Assembly (NCBI GenBank): GCA_950295325.1
Contig: OX485803.1
Location: 32,860,001 to 32,924,000, forward strand
Direction of reading: 5' to 3'
Length of the DNA stretch: 64,000 nucleotides
Source of the DNA: Polytrichum commune
Taxonomy: Eukaryota; Streptophyta; Polytrichopsida; Polytrichales; Polytrichaceae
Each line of letters begins with the position of its first letter. Position 1 is the first letter of the stretch. Below are positions 23,801-35,213 of this stretch, piece after piece. A model generated the notes under the pieces. It saw only the letters and a list, made by a program, of their open reading frames with translations, made no database searches and was not told the origin of the DNA. A program made the translations under genes and the position numbers.

Positions 23801-25848
23801 CTTATAAGGACTAAATCTACAAAGCATCACTCGTGTTGCATTAGCAAATCCAGTATGAAAACATATGTAGAAAATGGATTGAAAGTTATGGGAAGTGCGT
23901 GTTTGTTGAATCCTTAACTAGATACATAGACCTCCCAATCGTGTTCACTATTGAGTGGAAAGTAATTATGAATAATTGAAGACATGGTCCAATCTCTTGT
24001 AAACATGTGTCTGTAATGTATGTTCTTTGATCCTCACGACACTACATACCAATCAAACATAGGGGTTCAATTAAGAAAACGAGCCATACTTACCTTAGGT
24101 GACATGTTTTTATTAGAACCCCTTCATTCATGATGGATGACCTTTCATTGACCGTACAAACCCTAAGCTGATAATCATGGAACTTTTCTTGCACAAATGA
24201 ACCCTCTTGTAATAACGGCTCAAAGGTTGTCGATTTTGCCATGCTCTCAAATGGTTGACTTCAACATTTTAACATTTTTAGTTCTTAATGGAGCCTTTTC
24301 TTCCAACCCTTTCAACCCTTGAGAGTCTACAAGGTTCGATATGGGCCTTGACATGCAAAGAATATGTGTTTGTGTTACATGCTTTTATTTTCAACTAATT
24401 GTGTCAATAGTGACCCCATAAATTTATATTTTACATTCATCAAAATACACTTCTTCAATAAATATAAACAATTCATAACGTGAGTTCAAATACACACCTT
24501 AGGTAACCTTGAGCGACACGTATAAATTTAGTAAATTATTAATTGACATCACATATGACTATATTTTCATCATCATGGATCACACATGCACAAATTACCC
24601 AACTCCTTGAGTTTGGATACGCCCAATATATGGGAAATCACATTCGAACTATATTGTGCTCCCAAAATATAAAATTCAAATTGCACTTTTTGTCATAACA
24701 ACAACCAAAAACAAACCAAGAAAAACATACACAGCAACATCTCTTAAGAAGTGCAAATCATAAATCGAATTGGAAATCTAATAAAAGCATGCAAACAAAC
24801 TAGAAATTACACCTTGATATATGTTGGCGCAAACAACAACAAATACAAGGACAACACAATACTAACATGAAAATTAGATTGCATATGCCACACATCAAAA
24901 TGCACGTGCACAATTAAACTCAAACCAAACTATATATGTACACTAGGAACCCTAGGAAATTCCTTTGAAAATACCTACATTAAAACATCTAATTAAACTA
25001 ATGAAGTCGCATCATGCCATGACGAATACAAAAACAATGCGATCCAAAAGATTCATGTCAAATATGACATGCTCATAAATGCTACTAGAGTTAAAGACTA
25101 TGAGGTTAGCCCTCTCATAGTAATTATTACATGCACAACATGCTCAATACATAAGCTTTCCATTTTAAACCATAAGTTTCTTATTTTTTTGGTGAAAACA
25201 ATATACGAAATATTCAACAAAAAAAATGTAACTCAAAATATGACACTTATCTACACACACACACCCCAAAAAATAAAAAATAAAAAATAAAAAAAATCCC
25301 ATGGACTGACACTCCAAAACATGTTAGATGCATTGAATCCACCAAAAGGGGGTCAATATACCTTATAGTGTTGCACAAGAAAGGGTTGGTACTATAAAAC
25401 TAACATGCTTATATTTATATTGGGGCTTGAAATGTTGACAAGTTTTCTATTTTATTTCTCTTTTATTTTATGTATATGGTTGTACTTAATATAGTTTCAA
25501 CCTTTGAAACTGAACTAATACAATTGTAAGACTCAATGAGGACTCGTACAAATGGTGTACATAGGTTGTACAATGCTCCCCTTGGACCTTCTAGTGTTAA
25601 CTCCTAAGCGTCTCATAGGCACATACTAAGCCTCTTGAAGCAAAAATAAAAATAAAAATATTGTAATTGAGCTACATGCTTTCATTTTTAGCTAGTCATG
25701 TCATACATGACCTTATCTAAAATAAGTTTATTCTTAATGTGCAATGTCTGAGTAAGTTAAGCACTTTCATGATATTGAAGATTTAAGTTCAAATACAGAG
25801 CATGAGTGTTTTTGGATACTAATACATATGATGTATTCTGATCATCAA
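20829..25848. other. Intergenic, no identifiable genes or elements
   Basis: Five kilobases of AT-rich DNA. The stretch 23,160-23,480 is richer in GC and contains GCTTGGCTTGGCTTTGTAATGG, which could be part of an LTR, but I find no partner. Consecutive minus-strand frames at 22,363-22,876 have no recognisable content. An A-rich low-complexity tract lies at 25,263-25,297. Confidence 0.45.
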
Positions 25849-25985
25849 GATAGATAGAAACTCCAACCCCTTTCAAGCAAGGGGCCGGCATGAATAAAGT
25901 GTCCGTTCGTAATGCCAATGACCCGATGTCCACTGGACAAAGGGACATTGGGACAATACTACTCTCCCCTTTCGAGGATGGACAC
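25849..25985 (-). mobile_element. 5'-truncated SINE copy, 137 bp, with target-site duplication
   Basis: A perfect 13-bp direct repeat TTCTGATCATCAA flanks the insertion (25,836-25,848 and 25,986-25,998). Read on the minus strand, the body is the 3' part of the SINE at 46,708-47,080 and ends in GGAGTTTCTATCTATC. The tRNA-like head is missing, which is what incomplete reverse transcription gives. The perfect TSD argues for a fairly recent insertion. Confidence 0.85.
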
Positions 25986-25998
25986 TTCTGATCATCAA

Positions 25999-28900
25999 TA
26001 TCTAATACGAGCATATTTTGATTTTCTCTTTGACATGAGGCAAATGTACATAATATTGTTTCAAGCACATAAATATATAAACTCCGATTTATGAACTTGG
26101 TGAAGCCCATATAATTGTGTGCATGGCCATATATTGAGACCCCACGTCCTTCGAGGGTTCAGAAGAGCAACCATGTACAAATATGCCGAGCATATTACAA
26201 CATCTCGTACACATGGGGGGGGGGGAGGCCTCTTAATATGTTATCTCCATCACCTACCGTATATGATTGCCTTGGCGAAGTTAACCATTGGCTATGGCAC
26301 CAACTATCATTAGAGAGAGGGTTGGTAACGACCAAAAGCCAACCTCCCAAAAAAGAGTCCACTTCGTAATGGGTGGTTGGATTTTTACATAGATTATTCT
26401 ACAACTTTTACTATGTAGCTTGTCAAATGCATTGAAGAGTAACATAATTAAAAGTTACAACAAGTAAATAAGATCGTGAAAATAGTGCAGGGTTATCATC
26501 ATCGTTCATGTGATGGTTGATGATTGGGAGCTCCAATGCATCATTCAATTGTGTTCGATGGCGTTTGTGACATGAATGCACAACAATATACAAATAGAAA
26601 CGAGAGATGATGTTTCAATGTTTATGTACCAATAATTTATAGTTTTTGTGTCTCGAACGACCAACCACTGCCCAATACAAGGGTACATGATCCTAAAATA
26701 CTCTTTCTATGCTTAGCACGGGCAATCGTTAACACATGACTCCACCAACAAGAGTCAAATGAAATATACGATCATTGTAGATCGGATTCAACACTTGTAA
26801 GCGGGGTCATGTCCTAATGCCCAAAAGACATAAGTTCCTTATACCGTAGTACCTTTACCACTTCATCACTAAATAAATTATTTATAAGAAAACTGATTTT
26901 TGGAAATTGTATTTAAAAATCTCAAAAATTCATATGGGAAAATTATTTGTCCTTAAATATGGGATTGTCAACTCTAAAAATTGAAACAATACACAACATT
27001 TACCCATAAATAGTTGAAATGGTAAAGGCATTGTGGGTATTTGTTCTATGAGGAGTTCGATGTTTACTTATCTTCAAAAGTTGTCCATTTATAGTAATTA
27101 AAGATGTAGGTCATTGGTATAATTCATATGTTTGTTGACGATGGCAATATTAGCAAGTACATTCATTCCATTGGTCAATTAGGAGATATACACTTTATAT
27201 AATTAGGTTACCACGCTCTTTTATTGCCAAATTTTTGACAAATATGAAATCTATTGCAACCATGTTCATAATGATATCATATGTGTTTAGATATAACACT
27301 TAGAGAAGTAGCCATGTACTACTCTTGGTCGCATAATAACATGTGGGAAACTCATGCACATTATGAAATGTATTCCTCGTAACATTATGATTCAATAGGA
27401 ATAAAGAGATACACACGTAGCTCCAAGTAGATCCAATAGCGTGTGTGTGGTAGCATTCTAGATGATTGCACCATAGTGTTGCAATGATGAGGGTAGGTCC
27501 AAATGTTTATAAAATAAAATGTATATTTTCCTCTTAAAAAATGTTATGGATTCTCAACGTTTGTAAGTGATGACACTACGGGATTTGCATGCATTGGACT
27601 TAGCATTTGATTTTTTATCTAGATGGTTGCATAATCTATGAATTTGGGTCTAGAGTCTATTATCTTCGTAGACCATTGAACTGGTATTTTATTTATCCAT
27701 GTTCTCCCAATAATGTGGGGTGGCTTTATTATGATTGTGGTTGGTATGATTAGAGGGTTGAAGGCAAAGCAAAGCAATTTGGTGAAGAGAAGACTCAAGG
27801 ATTTGTAAGTGAAGACACTGCTAGAATTGTTTGATCATACCACTAAATTGTTTCTACTACATGTATACACATCTATAAATATCAAGTTGAACTATATTAT
27901 CCTCGTAAATCATAAAACCATCTATTGGAGGGTGGTGAGACCATGTGATCCCTGTAGTGTGAGGCGTTTATTATGTTTGTGGGCGGTATGACAAGAGCTT
28001 CGATGTTTTGGTGAAATTGAATGCAAAGCAAAGTACTATTGCATTATGTGTATGTATAATGACCAAATAGACCAACTCGAACTTTCGTAGGTGTAGTGAT
28101 AGGTCATCACCACCCTATAAACTAGGGACATACAAATGGGGTGGACTATTTCTCGCGACCAACCAAATGATGGCCTTGGCTTCATGGCATATAGGTACAC
28201 TTGTCCATCATCATAACATTATTCAACATTGTGCTTTTGTTCTATGGGCCACGTGAATTTTACATGGGATGACTCATATTGAAATTGAGCTTCCAACATC
28301 CTATGGTTATATTCCCATGGCCCACATAACGCAAGCACAACGCCGAGGGGTGTTGTTGGAATGAATCAATCTTCAACATGTAGAGAACTCGTTTATCTGA
28401 GGTAAGGGGGTGTTAAGTGGTCAGTTCAAGCTTTGCACCCACTTCTCATAGGTTGCGAAGCATGCAATTTGTGTGAGACGATTGCCAATTTCAAATAATG
28501 TCCATAGCCATTTGCCTTGTTATTTTTGGATCTATATGTCAAAGTGAAGTTTTTGGTGTGATTAAATGTTTATACAGGTCACCCCCCATCATGTTGACTA
28601 TTGATCATAGAACGGTTACAATACTTTGAGCACATAATCCAATCTCTTTTGAACACATGTCTTTCTAACGAGTGTTTTTACATCCACACCTAACCACAAA
28701 TCACTCAAATATAGGTTGTTGTATGATTTCAAAATGACAATAGCGAAAGGTTTGCTTGTGATCTTAGAGCCCTTGCATTCAATACATAAGTTCACATAGA
28801 CGTCACAAACATAACATTACACATGCTACTAACCATACTCCCTTTTCTATCCCGGGAAGGCTACAAACATTTTCAATAGGGAAACATGAGTGAAGCCATA

Positions 28901-29277
28901 CATGTTATGTTCACACAAATTTTGACATGCATTGCTAGTGTTGGGCCCCATGTGACTTTCATACACGTGGATTGGCAATTTTTTTAAAAACTAACACAAA
29001 ACAATTGTAGCGACATAATAATTTCAAAACCCGCATGTTTGTACATCCATGCAGAGTGAATAATACTCGGGTTGAGTATTTTTCAATTTACAAAGGTGAA
29101 CCAACATAAATGGGAAGAGTTTGTGCAAAATTCTTGACAATAGAGGTGAGGGTGTTGTAACCCAATGATATCATATCTCATAAATTTTACGCTACCACTC
29201 TACATAAATTTGAATTGAACCTCAGGGCATAGAGTACCAATGTTATTGTCCAAAGAATTGGCATACCAACTTGATAC
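25999..29277. other. Intergenic, nothing recognised
   Basis: AT-rich DNA without readable coding content. An 11-base G run is at 26,215-26,225. Confidence 0.45.
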
Positions 29278-29355
29278 ATGAGTGCCCGGGAAGTTTTTGG
29301 GCATAGTCGGTCAAGATCTAGTGATTCTAAATCCAGCCGGTTACATGCATGGTAT

Positions 29356-29445
29356 GCAATAGGTAATCGTTTTATTGGAACCGGTTATCGGTGCAGAACC
29401 GGTTCTGCACTGATAACCGGTTCCAATAAAACGATTACCTATTGC
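29356..29445. repeat. 90-bp near-perfect palindrome without spacer
   Basis: The left arm (29,356-29,400) and right arm (29,401-29,445) are complementary at 44 of 45 positions; the only mismatch would be a G-U pair in RNA. The arms contain GGAACCGGTTATC and end at the centre in GCAGAACC|GGTTCTGC. There is no loop. A plus-strand frame over it (29,278-29,628) is a by-product of the palindrome, not a gene. Confidence 0.95.
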
Positions 29446-29621
29446 AACCGGTTGGCCGCTTTGTTGAGCCACGCAGGTGACCTAAACAGTGGGTCACCTA
29501 TCACCATAACCGATTTAGATGATCATAACCGGCTGGGATGTCGAGGTTATCGTCTGCAAACCTGTGTGCTCAAAGCCAATCGTGTAGTGCCACCTCGGCG
29601 AAACAAAGCGGCCAACCGGTT
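29446..29621. repeat. Nested inverted repeat next to the palindrome
   Basis: A perfect 20-bp inverted repeat AACCGGTTGGCCGCTTTGTT (29,446-29,465) pairs with 29,602-29,621. Within the 136-bp loop a smaller stem AGGTGACC (29,475-29,482) pairs with GGTCACCT (29,492-29,499) over a 9-base loop. AGCCGGTTA (29,335-29,343), left of the palindrome, also pairs with TAACCGGCT (29,526-29,534). Confidence 0.85.
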
Positions 29622-29785
29622 ACGTTGACATCTTCTGGTTTTGCTTTATTCATTCGAGGTATATTCTTCTTTAGATTCCTCTTAAATGATGGGTAATTCT
29701 CCTGAAGTATCCAGCTTCACCTGGTTATTTCTCAAACTCAACCGGTTCATCTGTAACTAACTGCCAATTCTCCCCGGACAGTGTG
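29595..29785 (-). repeat. CCGGTT-rich dispersed repeat R2, copy 2
   Basis: On the minus strand it runs GGGGAGAATTGGCAG, TTACAGATGAACCGGTTGAG, TTTGAGAAATAACC, GAAGCTGGATACTTCAGGAG, GAAGATGTCAACGTAACCGG. The same landmarks in the same order occur at 30,422-30,640 and 56,118-56,360. It leads directly into the palindromic block at 29,356-29,621. It lies head-to-head with copy 3. Confidence 0.7.
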
Positions 29786-29905
29786 ATACACAATCCCAAT
29801 TGCAACACATACAAGGACCGCTTATGCACTCGACCCCATGCTCCAAAGTAAAGTTAGCTTTTTTTTTTTTGGTCAGAATTTTGCCTGCCAACTTCCAAGC
29901 AATAA

Positions 29906-30418
29906 GGGGCGGTTTACACTATGGACCAAGAGCCATGACCAAGAAAATTAAATCATTTTCATGGTCACAGCTCTTGGCCAAGAGCCGTGACCATGAAAAA
30001 TCAAAAATGGATTTTTGAGTGGCTTGGTCACTCTTGTAGTGTAAAGTGGATTTGAACCGGGACAACTTTGGGCTGATTTTTTTAATATTTCTATCCCAAC
30101 GATCTACAGTAACGTCAAAAAAATCGGGAAAACAAAATATTAAAAAAAAATTCGGCCAATGGCTGATTTTCAGCCTTACGGCTCCCTTGATTTCCGTTGA
30201 GTCGAGCATTTTGCCTCGCCTCAACGGAAAACCCGTTGGACCATGGCACATTATCCAAATGGCAGATTTTAGTAGTTTTTGGGGACCTCAAAGTTAGTGG
30301 TCATTCTCCTTTTTTCAAGGTAGTGTAAAGCCAAATGGGACCAAGAGCACTTTACTCTCCAATCACATATTTTAGAATTTCATGGTCATGGCTCTTGGTC
30401 CATAGTGTAAACCGCCCC
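29906..30418. mobile_element. PIF/Harbinger-like (Tourist-type) MITE, copy B, 513 bp
   Basis: It has the same ends as copy A (GGGGCGGTTTACACTATGGA and complement), flanked by direct TAA (29,903-29,905 and 30,419-30,421). Differences from copy A are few substitutions and one- or two-base indels. It sits between two head-to-head R2 repeats. Open frames inside are artefacts of the inverted repeats. Confidence 0.88.
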
Positions 30419-30421
30419 TAA

Positions 30422-30640
30422 AAGGGGAGATCCGGTTGCTAGTTAACGTTGAACCAGTTGAGTTTGAGAGATAACAGGTTGAAGCTCAGAACTACAGGAA
30501 TTTTTACTGAACAAGTTAGGATAATATAGGGAATATACCCAACTTAATATAGAAGAACCAAAAGATGTCAACATGTAACAAGTTGGATTTGGAAACACTA
30601 GGATATTGACCGATGATGCCCCAAAATTTCTCAGGATGCT
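30422..30640 (+). repeat. CCGGTT-rich dispersed repeat R2, copy 3
   Basis: Landmarks are GGGGAGATCCGGTTG, GTTGAACCAGTTGAGTTTGA, GAGATAACAGGTTGAAGCTC, AAGATGTCAACATGTAACAA and CCCCAAAATTTCTCAGGA. They align with 56,118-56,360 and with the reverse of 29,595-29,785. The CCGGTT motifs are partly decayed to CCAGTT or CAAGTT. No coding frame is shared by the copies. Confidence 0.7.
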
Positions 30641-32240
30641 GCTTGCCAAGTCCCCCTTGAGATTGAACTCACGGTGACAGGATTACATACGACTAAAAAC
30701 TAAAGAAAAGTAATAAAAGCAGGATGTGTGATTCATTGGTAGTATGCGTGCACTCTCATTTCTGTTTCCCCAACTGAAAGTTGTTGTTGTTGTTGTTGTT
30801 GTTGTTTGTTCTCTTTGATCCCTAGCTATGAACCCATGCACTGCTAAAACAACATGGCCTCTTGCACACTTCTCAGATGCCATGACCAGAAGTCTTTTAT
30901 TCTGATTTTGATGTTTTTAATCCCGAGGGGTGGGCCCTTCAAATCATTGAATGGGGGGCAGGGGAAATGATAAGTGGAATCACTGAAAGAGTTTCTGATG
31001 AGCGCAACTTCATAAGTACTTAACATTAAGAAGCAGCTAGACGATGCTCTCTTCCAAGGGACCCCCCACCTCCCCTCTTTGTGGGCACATCTTCTTGGTT
31101 TTATTCATTTGGCATTGGTCGTGTTGGTCTTCTGTCTCAAAGAAAAAGAAAAAGAAAAGACGATTCTCTCTTCCCAAAGAATTAGGGTGAAGTTTAAAAT
31201 TTATACTTGTCGAGAATTACATTGTACCCAACATGTGTGCTCCCTCACAAATATGGAATCATGAAATTGAAGGAATATTATGTTCACATGACTGGTCCTA
31301 CAAAACGCAGTCAAAGAGTTGAGTAATGTTATGTATGTAGAGTAGATTCACCTATTTTTTATCAAGACCTCATCGGGAATATTTAGGGTGCCATAATTTT
31401 GATTAAGGTGAGATTTTTTTTGGTAATTTCTTTTCGTGGGTGGTTAGAATAAGCTTTTATGTTTCATGATTTTTAAGGGTTAGTGTCCATGTAGATTGCT
31501 CACCCACTTGATTCTAGTTTAAACTATATAGTAGAGGTGCCTAGTCCCAATAAAGATCCCATTGGCAATGTATAGGGTACCGGAATTTCGATAAGGTTGT
31601 GATTGAATTTCAATCAAGTTGGAACCGATAGTGCCATGACACGTATCTTGGTTTTGAGTGCTAAAGTGAGGAGGAATGATCGGTTATGGTAGACTCTAGA
31701 CATTGGTAATATGTTTGGGCCAACTTTTGGCTTCACAAATTCACAATGATTTCAATTTAAGGAATAAAACTACCCCCAAAAAAAATTAAAAATGCAATCC
31801 TCCTACTTTCTATCTTCCTACACATGAAAACTTTGCATTGCCATATACTTCTCGAGATTTGGTGCTAAATTCTCTTGAGTGATTGGTTATGGGTGCCTCT
31901 GTTGTAGATGCCACCAATTGAATCTACCTCTCCACTAGAATCTAGTGGGTGAGTTGCCTACATAAAAACTAACCCTAAGTCTCCAACTTCAGTTATGGTA
32001 TCATAGTGGAGTCAATAATGCCATGACACATGACCCTGTTTTTTAGTGCAAAATTGAGGAAGAATTCCTCTCAAAATGAGCGGTTATGGTAGAATGTAGA
32101 CATGATAATGTGTTCGGACCAACTTTTGGCTTCAAACATTCACATCATTTTCAATTCAAATATCATAAAGATATTGGACTACATACTCAAAATATTAGAA
32201 CCATTCTAAGCTCGGTGTTCAACATAATTAGGAGAAACAA
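30641..32240. other. Intergenic with simple repeats
   Basis: A TTG trinucleotide tract lies at about 30,779-30,807 and an AAAGAAAAAG tract at about 31,138-31,158. No coding content is recognised. Sentence-like blocks around 31,500-31,700 and 31,900-32,100 are similar (GGTTATGGTAGA, GACCAACTTTTGGCTTC), suggesting an old local duplication. Confidence 0.4.
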
Positions 32241-32440
32241 CATGACCATTTGATGACCACATGAATCTTCACTTTAATAATGAAGAAAGTTATGCACACG
32301 AGCTCCAACAGTCGTGAGAGAAGTGGCGATGACCTTGATATGGATTGGCTAACCATCTCGTCATGAGTTGCAGGTTTCGTATCCTAGGAGAAGCGGCTTA
32401 GTTGGAGAAAGTAACCATTTAAGGACCCATCCACCTAATC
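32241..32440 (+). repeat. Dispersed repeat R1, copy at 32.3 kb
   Basis: Landmarks are CATGACCATTTGATGACCAC, CTTCACTTTAATAATGAAGA, GAGCTCCAAC, AAGTGGC-ATGAC, GGATTGGCTAACCATCT, GTATCCTAGGAGAAG and GTAACCATTTAAGGA. It is nearly collinear with 51,199-51,390 and more distantly with 5,236-5,825. Function is unknown. Confidence 0.6.
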
Positions 32441-33240
32441 ATAGGACAGAGACACTTAGGTTGTTAACTTAGCTGCTTTGATGCTTCAAGGCGCCCCTCC
32501 CCTCGCCTCCGAGTCCCAGAAACGGTTAAAGAAAGCGAACCAAGAGAAACTGAAGACGGTTCAAGAATCTTGCTAACATTTGGCCTCCGCCATGTAACAT
32601 GCATGTGGTTGACTGCTCATTCCTACTCATAAGCCAGCCCCATAATAAAGGCCTTGGCTAATCAGGTGTGCACTGTATTTATAGGCCGGGCTTGCTTTAG
32701 CCCAGGTGGGCCTTCAGCTGCCCGGCTTTCAAACATTATTAACTTATGTTATGCTAGCCTAGCACAACACACCCATCATGCACCCGTGTTTTTGGCAACA
32801 GTATCTCCATATTATGGTTCCCAAAATTTTGGCAGATTTCTTGTCATTTTGGACACACCATTAGCCTCGCTTTAAATACTGTGGCAAAAAGACGACACTA
32901 TAATGGATCGCCACTCATGACTTGCTTAAGTGAGCACCGTCGTAAGAAGTTACACCCAAGCAACTACCGGGAGCATCTTTCTTTCCCGATATTGAAAATT
33001 TCTTGCATTTGATCAGTCACGAGTAGTGCCACCCATTGTCATTAGCAGTGTTCAAGTTTGTAGTGTACACATGCATTTCAATGTGAAGGGCTTCAAAATA
33101 ATCACACTTCACTCAAACTTTCAAACTTTTTCGCAACACTTCACAAAACAAACTTGATATTGGTTGTTTTGTGTTTAATATGATGTCTCGCTATATTGAA
33201 GAAGTACACTAGAGTCGTTTAGATTTCCTACATAATGCAC
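32441..33240. other. Intergenic, nothing firm
   Basis: 32,470-32,760 is somewhat GC-richer and could be part of an LTR or a gene fragment, but no protein or partner sequence is recognised. Confidence 0.35.
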
Positions 33241-33498
33241 TTAATCATCATCCAACTCCCAAGGCAAAGCCCTCCGGTTTTTGGTCAACTTCCAAGTGTC
33301 AAAAAATTTAGCCCAATCCATATTTTCCATCGGAAGACCGCATAATGACACTCGCATTAATGCATCCAATGTTTCAAGTTTCAATCGACCTTTGTGATCA
33401 CTCTTTACCCAATTGTGTTTGGAAAATCCACATTCACATATAGCTGTGCTTGCCAAGCTGAAGTTGCAGTCAATGACAAGTTGAAGTTGTAGAGTCAA
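33241..33498 (-). pseudogene. hAT transposase C-terminal fragment
   Basis: An 85-residue minus-strand frame contains STAICECGFSKHNWVKSD, then GRLKLETLDALMRVSLCGLP and a conserved tail around WAKFFDTWKLTKNRR. The pattern (E/C-x-GFS...N-x-x-K-x-D-x-x-x-R-L...LDALMRVS) is that of the hAT C-terminal dimerisation region. Only this end is visible. It differs from the C terminus at 2,983-3,189, so it belongs to another hAT lineage. The A-rich, C-run sequence upstream (33,660-33,710) holds no more of it. Confidence 0.65.
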
Positions 33499-34830
33499 AA
33501 TTGGAGGAATTGTTAGAATTTGAAAGTGTATGCTAGAGTGCCAAGATTGGAGTCCAACTATGTTTTATTTGCAAATTGAAGTCAATGTAGTTGTGACATG
33601 CAATTTTTGGAGAGGCCTTCACTCAACTGGTGGAAACTTTGCATAGCACATTTTTGTGAAGTGTCCCCCCCCCCCCAAAATAAATAAATAAATAAATATT
33701 TATTTATTTGATGGCCAAAATGGCATTTGATAGGTGTTGAAGATTTCAATATTGAACATTGGTCATTAGTCCCAAATGTGGCATCCCTAGCTTGAGATGA
33801 TGAAGATGATGATGATTATTATTATTATTAGACAAAAGGCCACAAAATCAACACCATATGCCAACTTGAGGGGTTTCACGTCCCCTCTAAGTGGGTGTGT
33901 CTTTCCTGGATAGAAAATATTGTGGCCCACATTGTATTATGTGTGGACTGGAAATCATAGTGGTTATAATTGATAGTAATCAACTATTATACATACACAC
34001 ACATGCCCACGCACGCCAAACATGCTCCCAAATTTGATGAAGTTACCGATATGAACAATACGCGGAAAACTTTGCACTAGAGCTATCAATAGCTAAGGGA
34101 GCGTTGCTTTGCAACTGCTTCAATGAGAGGTGAAGGTTTTATCCCTCTATGCAAGGCAATTGATGCATGTGAAGATAGGAACTAGGGATTGGGGATGCGG
34201 CAACCACAACAATCATTGGAATCAATGATGGAGTACCAAATTTGGATAACATGTTACCGTTAGTTCCATCCCACCGTTACCAACATGGAGGGAGAAGCAA
34301 CATACAAAATGTTATGGTCACCTATTAACCCTTGAATGTCTAGGTGATCAAAAAGTGGTTGGTTTCTTGTTGAAGGGCCAAATCATCAATTTTCAAACCT
34401 TTGTTGGAGGTGGTCCTTTCACAAGATGTTTAAGTTAGGTTACGATGCATCATTTGACCATTGGGATTGAGCATAATACATAATTTGTAGATTCTACACT
34501 AGGGATGCTTCAATCATGTGCCTCTTGTATCTTTTTTCCGTTGCAACTTCTTAGTTGCTAATGAATACATAATGTCCCTACCACAAATTGAATTGAATGA
34601 ATTCTTCTGCTTACTGTATATTTATTTATATTTTTGTCTTTTTTACATGCAATAAATCATAACTATCCTAAATATGATATAGTCGTGTTGAAATTGTGGT
34701 TACAACTTCAATATAATTTTCCTATTTACGTAGGGTTTTCCTTTAAAAGTTGCACTCCCTCAAGTAAACAAATTTTACTCATGTATGGAACAATTGACGA
34801 AGAATGAGAAGGAGATGTTGAAAAGGATGA
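33499..34830. other. Intergenic with low-complexity tracts
   Basis: A 12-base C run lies at 33,665-33,676, directly followed by an AAAT/ATTT foldback (about 33,680-33,710). A GATGAT/TTA microsatellite follows at about 33,800-33,832. No genes are recognised. Confidence 0.5.
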
Positions 34831-34833
34831 CAA

Positions 34834-35210
34834 CTACACTAAATATGATATTTAGTGTAACCAATCCTAATTGTCTTGCTCAACGCCATTTGTAAACCGC
34901 AGTATAGTGTCACCAACACTATACTAACCCAACATTATTTGTCATTCCTGGTAATTTTTTTGGGGGAATTTTGGATCTTCAGTGTTGCAATTATTGTCAC
35001 TTACCAAGTTATTCTTCATCTAAATTTCAATCATCCACGACAATATTTCATCACAAGTTGTTGACAAGAAACGGTAGGGGTTTGGCCAATGGACAAACTC
35101 ATCCATCATCCATGACAGTATTTGTAAACTTATTCATAAGAAGTGTCATCCAAAAAATTATCATAGTGACATTAAAAACCATATGACACTAAATATCATA
35201 TTCAGTGTAG
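34834..35210. mobile_element. MITE with palindromic ACACTAAATAT ends, 377 bp
   Basis: Inverted ends start CTACACTAAATATGATATTT and match over about 25 bp with one difference. A direct CAA flanks both sides (34,831-34,833 and 35,211-35,213). Each end is itself an imperfect palindrome, ACACTAAATAT-G-ATATTTAGTGT at the left (34,836-34,858). The CACTA string near the tip and 3-bp duplication might suggest a CACTA-type relative, but the superfamily is uncertain. Confidence 0.7.
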
Positions 35211-35213
35211 CAA

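Noticed and set aside
29278-29628. 116-residue plus-strand ORF
   Set aside because: It lies over the palindromes; its reading is a by-product of inverted sequence and is not shared with other R2 copies.
15270-31158. AAAGAAAAAGAAAAG tracts at 15.28 and 31.14 kb as SINE tails
   Set aside because: The sequences before the tracts share only loose similarity and no TSD or polymerase III boxes were found.
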